A model generated the notes under the pieces. The model worked only from the letters and a program-made list of their open reading frames with translations, had not been told where the DNA came from and made no database searches. Source: Streptomyces rugosispiralis (GTDB taxonomy: Bacteria; Actinomycetota; Actinomycetes; Streptomycetales; Streptomycetaceae). Taken from it: a DNA stretch of 64,000 bases. Positions 23,598 through 29,619 of the stretch are shown in pieces (the first letter of the stretch is position 1; each line of letters opens with the position of its first letter). The DNA lies in contig NZ_JANIAA010000046.1 of assembly GCF_024505145.1 (NCBI RefSeq), positions 16,448 to 80,447 of the forward strand, given 5' to 3'. Made by a program: the position numbers and the translations under genes.

Positions 23598-23640
23598 GGT
23601 GGGTCCTTTCCGGGGCCGGGATCGGCTGCGGACGCCACTC

Positions 23641-23681
23641 TGGCCGCCGTACCTGACATCTCCTGTCAGGTACGGCGGCCA
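23641..23681. promoter_or_regulatory. Perfect 18-bp inverted repeat, WYL regulator operator
   Basis: TGGCCGCCGTACCTGACA (23641-23658), spacer TCTCC, then its exact complement (23664-23681). It ends 2 bp before the WYL regulator ATG and is 43 bp upstream of the DUF3224 start. The core TACCTGACA..TGTCAGGTA is the probable binding site. Confidence 0.75.
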
Positions 23682-23683
23682 CA

Positions 23684-24673
23684 ATGGACCGCATGCGCGC
23701 CGACCGCCTCCTCTCACTGCTCCTGCTGCTGCAGAACCGGGGCCGGATGACCGCGCCCGAGCTCGCCGCCGAGCTGGAGGTCTCGGTGCGCACCGTCTAC
23801 CGCGATGTGGAGGCGCTGGGCGCGTCCGGGGTGCCGGTCTACGCCGACCGGGGCCCGGCCGGGGGCTTCCGGCTGCTCGACGGCTACCGCACCCGGCTGA
23901 CCGGGCTCACCGGCGACGAGGCCGACTCGCTCTTCCTCGCCGGGATGCCGGGCCCGGCCGCCGAGCTGGGCCTGGGCGCCGACCTCACCACGGCCCAGCT
24001 CAAGCTGCGGGCCGCGCTCCCGGCCGAGCTGGGGGAGCGGTCCCGGCGCATCCAGGAGCGCTTCCACCTCGACGCGCCGGGCTGGTTCCGGGACGCCGAG
24101 CCGGTGCCCCATCTGGCGGCGGCCGCCGAGGCCGTATGGGAGCGGCGCGTCCTGCGGGTGCACTACCGCCGCTGGCGCGGCGAGGTGCGGCGGGAGCTGT
24201 GCCCGCTGGGCCTCGTCCTCAAGGGCGGCATCTGGTACCTGGTGGCGAGGGTCGAGGAGTCCGTGCGCAGCTACCGGGTGGCGCGGATCCTCGACGCCGA
24301 GGTGCTGGCGGAGGTCTTCGAGCGGCCCGCCGGATTCGACCTCGCCGCCTCCTGGGCGGAGTCGTCCCGCAGGCTGGAGTCCCAGCGCTTCCAGGGCGAG
24401 GCCGAGCTCCTGCTCTCCGAGCGCGGGGTGAAGCTGCTCCCGATGCAGTTCGGGGCGGTGGGCGCGGAGGCGGTGGCCGCGGCGGGCCCGCCCGACGGCC
24501 AGGGGCGACGGCGTGTCGTCCTCCCCGTGGAGCCGCTGCCGGTCGCGGTCCACGACATGCTGCGGCTGGGCACCGACGCCGAGGTGCTGGGCCCGCCCGA
24601 GCTGCGCTCGGCCGTCGCCCGCGCCGCCGCCGAACTGGCCCGCCGCTACGGCGCGCCGGACGACACCCCTTGA
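23684..24673 (+). CDS. YafY-type WYL domain transcriptional regulator
   Basis: A 329-residue regulator: an N-terminal HTH_11 winged helix (RADRLLSLLLLLQNRGRMTAPELAAELEVSVRTVYRDVEALGASGVPVYADRGPAGGFRLLDGYRT, about 4-70), then a WYL domain (about 140-215: RRVLRVHYRRWRGEVRRELCPLGLVLKGGIWYLVARVEESVRSYRVARI) and a WCX C-terminal part (about 235-325). WYL domains bind small ligands or nucleic acid. ATG 23684 is only 2 bp from the operator palindrome; ATG 23693 is an alternative. It most likely controls itself and the divergent DUF3224 gene. Confidence 0.92.
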   Translation: MDRMRADRLLSLLLLLQNRGRMTAPELAAELEVSVRTVYRDVEALGASGVPVYADRGPAGGFRLLDGYRTRLTGLTGDEADSLFLAGMPGPAAELGLGADLTTAQLKLRAALPAELGERSRRIQERFHLDAPGWFRDAEPVPHLAAAAEAVWERRVLRVHYRRWRGEVRRELCPLGLVLKGGIWYLVARVEESVRSYRVARILDAEVLAEVFERPAGFDLAASWAESSRRLESQRFQGEAELLLSERGVKLLPMQFGAVGAEAVAAAGPPDGQGRRRVVLPVEPLPVAVHDMLRLGTDAEVLGPPELRSAVARAAAELARRYGAPDDTP

Positions 24674-24715
24674 GGCCCGCCACGACACGCCGAGCGGCGC
24701 GGGCGCGAGCGGCTA

Positions 24716-24906
24716 GGGTCTGTCGTCAAAGGGGGCGCCCGGCCGCGAGCAGGGGGCACCTCCCAGCGGTAGCTGGGGGAGTCCGGTGCCGGTCGATCGC
24801 GAGGCGGAGCGTCGCCCTCGTACTGGGCGTACTCGGGTGATGCGACAACGCGGTGAGCGGCCGTGCCAGGCGTCGGGAGCAGGACGCCCCCTTTGGCGAC
24901 AGGGCC
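24716..24906. repeat. MITE-like element with 22-bp inverted ends
   Basis: GGGTCTGTCGTCAAAGGGGGCG (24716-24737, read in two parts: GGGTCTGTCG + TCAAAGGGGGCG) and its complement-like partner at 24885-24906 differ at three of 22 positions. The interior of about 147 bp has no gene. The element fills the gap between the WYL regulator and the next gene. It looks like a small non-autonomous mobile element or a dispersed Streptomyces repeat. Confidence 0.55.
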
Positions 24907-24935
24907 TGGCGTCGTCCGAAACACGGGAGGCGGCG

Positions 24936-25400
24936 ATGGCGGAAGCGCGGCAGCAGACGCCGGAGGGCGATGCCGTACTGACCCGGATCGGGCAGGCGGT
25001 CATGCTGCACCGGGGCGGCGACCGGGAGGAGGCGCGCAATCGCCTCGCCGCGCTGTGGCGCGAGATCGAACGGGACGGCGCCCCCTTCCACCGCTGCGCC
25101 CTCGCCCACTATCTGGCCGACACCCAGGACGATCCGCTCGACGAGCTGATCTGGGACCTGCGGGCGCTCGCCGCCGCCGACGCGCTCACCGGGGCGCTGG
25201 CGCCGCGGGCGTTCCTGCCCTCCCTCCACCTCAACGTGGCCGCGGGCCATCTGAAGCTGGGCCAGGAGGAGGCGGCCCGGGGCCAGCTGGCGCTGGCGCG
25301 CGAGACCGCCGGCGCGCTCGGTGAGGATCCGTACGGCGACCGGGTGCGGGCGGCCATCCTGCGGCTGACGCTGGTCCTGGAGGGCCCCGTCGAGGACTGA
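24936..25400 (+). CDS. Hypothetical helical (TPR-like) protein
   Basis: A 154-residue protein starting at ATG 24936 with GGGAGG upstream. It is rich in Ala, Leu and charged residues and reads as antiparallel helices: GQAVMLHRGGDREEARNRLAALWREI, CALAHYLADTQDDPLDELIWDLRALAAAD, LHLNVAAGHLKLGQEEAARGQLALARETAGAL. The spacing is TPR-like, so it may be a scaffold. The HRCALAHYLADTQ block recurs in Streptomyces hypothetical proteins, but no function is known. The longer in-frame start upstream lies in the MITE-like repeat and was rejected. Confidence 0.75.
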   Translation: MAEARQQTPEGDAVLTRIGQAVMLHRGGDREEARNRLAALWREIERDGAPFHRCALAHYLADTQDDPLDELIWDLRALAAADALTGALAPRAFLPSLHLNVAAGHLKLGQEEAARGQLALARETAGALGEDPYGDRVRAAILRLTLVLEGPVED

Positions 25401-25409
25401 GGGCCCAGC

Positions 25410-25452
25410 GTCCTTCCGGCAGCCGCGGGCGGGCGCATGGCGCCGGACGGAC
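25410..25452. terminator. Terminator hairpin candidate
   Basis: GTCCTTCCGGC (25410-25420) and GCCGGACGGAC (25442-25452) are complementary except for one position. They lie between the TPR-like gene and the convergent MarR gene. Confidence 0.45.
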
Positions 25453-25461
25453 TTCGGGCGG

Positions 25462-25941
25462 CTAGGCCGCCTCCACCAGCTCCTCCCAGACGTCGGCGAG
25501 CGCCTTCAGCCTGACCACGAACCGTTCGCGTTCCGCCTCGTCGAAGGACTCCAGGAGGATCTTGTCGAGCCTGCGCGCCCGGTCGTTCGCCTCCCGAAGG
25601 GCCTCCTGGCCCGCTTCGGTCAGATAGAGCAGTTTGCGGCGGCCGTCGGCGGCCGCGGTTTTCCGGGCGAGCAGCCCGCGGTTCTCCAGCCGGCGAGCCA
25701 CATCGGCCATGGTGGAGGTGTCCAGGGCGACGGCGGCGGCCATGGAACGCTGGTCCTGGCCGGGATGGGCCTCCACCGTCTGCAGCACCGCGAACTGAGG
25801 GCCGGTGAGGACTGGGTCCACTTCCCGTGCCCACGCGGCGAGATACGCCTGGTAGAGACGGCGGACCTGATAGCCGGGCGCGGCCGTCAGGGCAGTGGGA
25901 GCCTCCGGCCCGGTTTGGGCGGGCGGGGTGGGATCAGTCAT
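25462..25941 (-). CDS. MarR family regulator, NicR-like candidate
   Basis: A 159-residue MarR regulator: helices YQVRRLYQAYLAAWAREVDPVLTGPQFAVLQTVEAHPGQ, the winged helix RSMAAAVALDTSTMADVARRLENRGLLARKTAAADGRRKLLYLTEAG (about 65-110), and C-terminal dimer helices. It is the last gene of the minus-strand run of nicotinate catabolic genes, 81 bp after the maleate isomerase. In Pseudomonas putida the nic genes are repressed by NicR, which is also a MarR protein, with 6-hydroxynicotinate as inducer. By position and family this is the probable cluster regulator; the effector is inferred, not shown. Confidence 0.85.
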   Translation of the reverse strand: MTDPTPPAQTGPEAPTALTAAPGYQVRRLYQAYLAAWAREVDPVLTGPQFAVLQTVEAHPGQDQRSMAAAVALDTSTMADVARRLENRGLLARKTAAADGRRKLLYLTEAGQEALREANDRARRLDKILLESFDEAERERFVVRLKALADVWEELVEAA

Positions 25942-26022
25942 AGAACCTACTTAAGCACGCACGGTTGACGCCGAGGGACAGCGGGGCGGAGGCCGGGGCA
26001 CCCTCCGGCCCCGGCCGCGGCC

Positions 26023-26859
26023 TCACCGACCGGTACCGAGGCGGACCGGTCCCGTATCGCCGGAGCGCGGCCCGGCCACCGTCCCGGCGCCGCTCCCGGC
26101 GGGGCCGGAGACCTGGCCGCCGAGCAGGCTCCCGGCGCCGGGCACGACGGGCGGCAGCCCGAGCTCCGTCAGAATGCGGAACGCGGTGGCGGTGGCCGCC
26201 GACAGCACGGGCAGCCCCGCCTCGTCCTCGACGGGCTGGATCGACGCCAGCGACGGCATCTGCACACAGGCCGACAGCACCAGCGCGTCGGCCCTGCCCA
26301 GGTTCAGCCGGCGCCAGTGGTCACGTAGATCGGCCGGGTCCAGACGGGCCACCGCCAGGTTGTCCGGAACTTCGAGGCTGAGCGCGTCGACCACCTCGAT
26401 CCCGGCGTCCTCGATGTACTCGGCCACCTTGGCGGTCAGCTCCTTCATATACGGCGTGATGATCGCGACCCGGCGGGCGCCGACCGCCTCGACCCCGCTG
26501 AGCAGGGCGCCGGCGCTGGAGACCACGGGCGCCCGGGAGCCCTCGGCCCGCAGCGCGGAGGTGATGCCGGCCTCCGCCACACAGTGGTGGCCCGGCCCCT
26601 GCGCCATGATGGCGACCAGGCAGGCGGTGGCGACGACGTCCGGCCGCGCGTCGGCCAGTTCGAGGGCGGCCCGTTCGGTCTGCGCGTTCATCTGGCGCAG
26701 CTCGTCCGGGGTGACGTGCTTCATCCGCATCCGGCTGGTGTGGAAGACGAAGCGGTCGTCGGACGCGATGGCCGCCCGCGCGTTGAGCATCCGGGGAAGT
26801 TCGGTCTCCATCGTCAGGTTGGAGCTGGGCACGATCAGCCCGATGTGATGGTCTGCCAT
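26023..26859 (-). CDS. nicE: Maleate cis-trans isomerase (NicE-like)
   Basis: A 278-residue Asp/Glu racemase-superfamily protein that would isomerise maleate to fumarate, the last step of the aerobic nicotinate pathway. The two catalytic cysteines of maleate isomerase are present: Cys80 (VVATACLVAIMAQG) and Cys188 (LVLSACVQMPSL). The N-terminal IGLIVPSSNLTMETELPRML and ITPYMKELTAKVAEYIEDAGIEV are family-typical. ATG 26859 has GGAGGACC upstream. The C-terminal 30 residues are Gly/Ala/Pro-rich and extend beyond the normal fold. It follows nicD by 36 bp and precedes the MarR gene. Confidence 0.85.
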   Translation of the reverse strand: MADHHIGLIVPSSNLTMETELPRMLNARAAIASDDRFVFHTSRMRMKHVTPDELRQMNAQTERAALELADARPDVVATACLVAIMAQGPGHHCVAEAGITSALRAEGSRAPVVSSAGALLSGVEAVGARRVAIITPYMKELTAKVAEYIEDAGIEVVDALSLEVPDNLAVARLDPADLRDHWRRLNLGRADALVLSACVQMPSLASIQPVEDEAGLPVLSAATATAFRILTELGLPPVVPGAGSLLGGQVSGPAGSGAGTVAGPRSGDTGPVRLGTGR

Positions 26860-26895
26860 GGGGTTGGTCCTCCGAAACGGGACAGCGGGCACCGG

Positions 26896-27747
26896 TCAGG
26901 CGGCCGGGGAGAGGATGGTCCGCAGCGCGTCGCGGAGTGTCGCGGTGGCGATCGCCGGGGCGTCCCAGAAGATCATGTGGCCGGCGCCGGGGATCTTGTG
27001 CAGCGGGGCCGCCGGATTGCTCTCCGCGGCCTCCCGCGCCCCTTCCGCCGTCACGACGGGACTGTCGGCTCCGTAGAGCAGGTGGGCCGGTCCGGGCACC
27101 CGGGGCCACCAGTCGAAGAAGTCCTCGTGCTCGAAGCCGTGGTGGGTGGCCACGATGGCCTCCTCGGCGCAACTGGACAGCCAGCGGGCCCGCAACTCCT
27201 GTTCCCTTCGCGGCCAGGTGGGCCAGGAGGCGGCCACCTCGTCGGCGTCCGTTCCGCGCCGCGCCTCGGAGAGCTGCCGCAGGAACACCTCCCGGGTGGT
27301 GGGGTAGGGTCCGCGCCCCGGGCCGCTCATCGGCGGGTCGGCCAGCACGGTGCCGCGCGGGGACACCTTGGCGCGCACGGCGACGGCCGCCGCGATCCGC
27401 GCGCCCATGGAGTGGCCGAGGAGCAGTGGACGGTCGAGGCCGAGGTGGGCGATGAGGGCTTCGGTGTCCTCGGCGTACTCCTCCAGCCCGTAGCCGTCGC
27501 CCTCGTCCGAAAGGCCCCGGCCGCGCACGTCCAGCACCACCGGCCTGACCAGGCCGGTCAGTTCGCGTGCCACGAAGTCCATGGTGATCGCGGGACTGGT
27601 GATACCGGGCAGGACGACCAGCGGCGGCAGGTCGCCGCCGTAGTCGAGGGCGTGCAGCCGCACCTCTCCGGAACGCGCCCACCGGCTCGTGGCCGGCACA
27701 TCGGCCAGATCGGCGAGCGCGCTCTGCGGGACCGAACGCCATGTCAT
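26896..27747 (-). CDS. nicD: Alpha/beta hydrolase, probable N-formylmaleamate deformylase (NicD-like)
   Basis: A 283-residue alpha/beta hydrolase with the nucleophile elbow GHSMG (Ser113), acid Asp228 (LLYGADSPV) and His257 (GAGHMIFWD). In the maleamate pathway NicD removes formate from N-formylmaleamate, the ring-cleavage product of NicX. The assignment rests mainly on context: it sits between maleamate amidase and maleate isomerase genes and overlaps nicF by 4 nt. The hydrolase fold alone would not fix the substrate. The start ATG 27747 is given by the overlap with the upstream stop. Confidence 0.78.
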   Translation of the reverse strand: MTWRSVPQSALADLADVPATSRWARSGEVRLHALDYGGDLPPLVVLPGITSPAITMDFVARELTGLVRPVVLDVRGRGLSDEGDGYGLEEYAEDTEALIAHLGLDRPLLLGHSMGARIAAAVAVRAKVSPRGTVLADPPMSGPGRGPYPTTREVFLRQLSEARRGTDADEVAASWPTWPRREQELRARWLSSCAEEAIVATHHGFEHEDFFDWWPRVPGPAHLLYGADSPVVTAEGAREAAESNPAAPLHKIPGAGHMIFWDAPAIATATLRDALRTILSPAA

Positions 27748-28451
27748 GTGCTGTCTCCTCGTCGATGGGAACGCCGGGCCGCGTCAGGAGCCGCCGGGGC
27801 GGGAACGGAGGTGATGTAGCCGACGGCGTCCTCGAGGGTGACGACGTCGCCGTACTTGGCCTGGATGTCGAAGAGCGCCGCGTCCGCCGGTCCCTCGGCC
27901 CGGTCGCCCACGCAGGCACGGGGCACCAGCACCGGGAAGCCCGACTGGACGGCGTCGACCACGGTGGCCCGCACACAGCCGCTCGTGGTGGCGCCGCACA
28001 CCACGACGGAGTCGCGGCCCAGACCGGTCAGGGTGGCGGCGAGACTCGTGCCGAAGAAGGCCGAGGCCCCCTTCTTCACCACCAGTTGATCGTGTCCCGG
28101 CCGCATGGGCAGCCGCGGGTCGATGGCCACGGCATCACTGCCCTCGACCAGGGTGCGCAGACCGGGAGCCTTGCGCAGCCAGGCGACCGCGTCACCGGAC
28201 GCCTCGGCCTCGGTGTAGGCGATCGCGGTGAAGATCACCGGCACCTCCACCGGCCGGGCCGCCTCGATCAGGCGGGTGGTGGCGGCCACGACCTCGGAGA
28301 GGTCGGCACCCGAGGGGTACGAGTCCTCGGTGAAACCCCGGGTCAGGTCCACCACGACGATCGCCGGACGGCTGCCGCGCCGCACCGTGGCACCGAACCC
28401 GGCCCGCTGGTAGGTGCGGTTGGTGGTGGCGCCGTACAGTCCGCCGCTCAT
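27744..28451 (-). CDS. nicF: Isochorismatase-family amidase, probable maleamate amidohydrolase (NicF-like)
   Basis: A 235-residue cysteine hydrolase with the full catalytic set: Asp35 (IVVVDLTRGF), Lys126/127 (VVKKGASAFFGT) and nucleophile Cys159 (GATTSGCVRAT). NicF hydrolyses maleamate to maleate and ammonia. The N-terminal YQRAGFGATVRRGSRPAIVVVDLTRGFTE and the VVCGATTSGCVRATVVDAVQSGF block fit carbamoylsarcosine/maleamate amidase subfamilies. It overlaps the genes on both sides by 4 nt, so it is firmly part of the operon. Compare the catalytically dead relative at 13833-14612. Confidence 0.82.
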   Translation of the reverse strand: MSGGLYGATTNRTYQRAGFGATVRRGSRPAIVVVDLTRGFTEDSYPSGADLSEVVAATTRLIEAARPVEVPVIFTAIAYTEAEASGDAVAWLRKAPGLRTLVEGSDAVAIDPRLPMRPGHDQLVVKKGASAFFGTSLAATLTGLGRDSVVVCGATTSGCVRATVVDAVQSGFPVLVPRACVGDRAEGPADAALFDIQAKYGDVVTLEDAVGYITSVPAPAAPDAARRSHRRGDST

Positions 28452-29089
28452 CGGCGCCTCCCCAGCAGCCAGCCGGGGACGAACCCGAGCAGGAACGCGG
28501 CCGCGACCGGGCCGTACTTCTTCAGCAGCGGGCCCGCGATCAGCACCATTCCGTTGAGCTCACCGGGCGCCTCGGCGGGTGCGCCGGCCGCGGGAGCGGA
28601 CGCGGCGGGCGCCGCGCCGAAGGCGGGGGGCGCTTCCGCGCCGCCCTGCTGAAGGAGCAGGTTGCCGAGGTTCTGGGCGAACTGCTGGAGGATCTTGTCG
28701 GACACGGCCCCGATGGCTCCCTTGCCGAACTGGGCGATCTTGCCCCGGATCACCAGGTCGGTGGCGAGGTTCAGCTGGGCGCCGTCCTCGGCCGGGACGA
28801 CCTCCAGGGAGACCTCGGCCTCGGCGTCGCCGCTGCCGTGGGTGTCGGCGCCGCTGGCGTGGACACGCAGCCTCCGCTTTTCGGCGTCGACCTCCAGGAA
28901 GCGCACGGTACCGGCGTAGGCGGCCGAGATCGGGCCCACCTTGATCTTGACCGCGCCACGCCAGGCATCGCCGTCACGGCCTTCGAGAGAGGCGCCGGGC
29001 ATACAGGACGCCACCCTCTGGACGTCGCCGAGCAGCGCGAACACCGCGTCGGGTTCGGCTTTGACGGAAACGGTGTTGATCAGTTGCAT
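28448..29089 (-). CDS. coxG: CoxG-like SRPBCC protein with C-terminal membrane anchor
   Basis: A 213-residue protein. Residues 1-145 are a CoxG-type SRPBCC domain (FALLGDVQRVASCMPGASLEGRDGDAWRGAVKIKVGPISAAYAGTVRFLEVD, and VRGKIAQFGKGAIGAVSDKILQQFAQNL), then an Ala/Pro-rich linker, then one C-terminal transmembrane helix (PVAAAFLLGFVPGWLLGRRR). CoxG accompanies molybdenum CO dehydrogenases, tethers them to the membrane and has been linked to quinone transfer. Here it overlaps the 2Fe-2S subunit gene by 10 nt, so it probably serves the nicotinate hydroxylase in the same way. ATG 29089 has a strong GAGGAGG site. Confidence 0.85.
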   Translation of the reverse strand: MQLINTVSVKAEPDAVFALLGDVQRVASCMPGASLEGRDGDAWRGAVKIKVGPISAAYAGTVRFLEVDAEKRRLRVHASGADTHGSGDAEAEVSLEVVPAEDGAQLNLATDLVIRGKIAQFGKGAIGAVSDKILQQFAQNLGNLLLQQGGAEAPPAFGAAPAASAPAAGAPAEAPGELNGMVLIAGPLLKKYGPVAAAFLLGFVPGWLLGRRR

Positions 29090-29619
29090 GAGTCCTCCTC
29101 GGCGCCCATGGCCCGCTGAGCGCGCCGGGCGGTCGCGCAGGCGTCGATCGCCTCGACGATGGTCTGGTAGCCGGTGCACCGGCACAGGTTCGCGGCCACG
29201 ACCTCCCGGATCTCCTCCTTGGTCGCCTCCGGCCGCTCCGCGAGGAAGCCCTGGGCCAGCATCAGGAAGCCGGGGGTGCAGAAGCCGCACTGCAGGCCGT
29301 GGTGTTCGGTGAAGGCCCGCTGAAGATCGCTGAGTTCGCCGGTGCCGGAGTCGGCGAGGGATTCGACGGTGGTGATCCGCGCCCCCTCCGCCTGGGCGGC
29401 GAACATCAGACAGGCCCGGACCGGGAGCCCGTCGACGAGCACGGTGCAGGCGCCGCAGATCCCGTGCTCGCAGCCGACGTGGGTGCCGGTCAGCCGCAGA
29501 TCGTGGCGGAGCACGTCCACCAGGGTGCGGCGCGGCGCCGTGATCACCTCGTATGACGCGCCGTTGACGTCGAGCGTGATGAGCTGGACGTCGTCGCCCA
29601 GGCCGGTGGTGTCGTTCAT
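29080..29619 (-). CDS. 2Fe-2S subunit of molybdenum hydroxylase, nicotinate dehydrogenase candidate
   Basis: A 179-residue small subunit of the xanthine dehydrogenase family. It contains a plant-type ferredoxin cluster (Cys50, Cys55, Cys58, Cys70 in GCEHGICGACTVLVDGLPVRAC) and the second four-helix cluster (Cys111, Cys114, Cys146, Cys148 in CGFCTPG and NLCRCTGY). It passes electrons from the molybdenum site to FAD. Its ATG overlaps the stop of the large subunit by 4 nt and it overlaps coxG by 10 nt. With its partners it would hydroxylate nicotinate at C6. Confidence 0.9.
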   Translation of the reverse strand: MNDTTGLGDDVQLITLDVNGASYEVITAPRRTLVDVLRHDLRLTGTHVGCEHGICGACTVLVDGLPVRACLMFAAQAEGARITTVESLADSGTGELSDLQRAFTEHHGLQCGFCTPGFLMLAQGFLAERPEATKEEIREVVAANLCRCTGYQTIVEAIDACATARRAQRAMGAEEDSCN

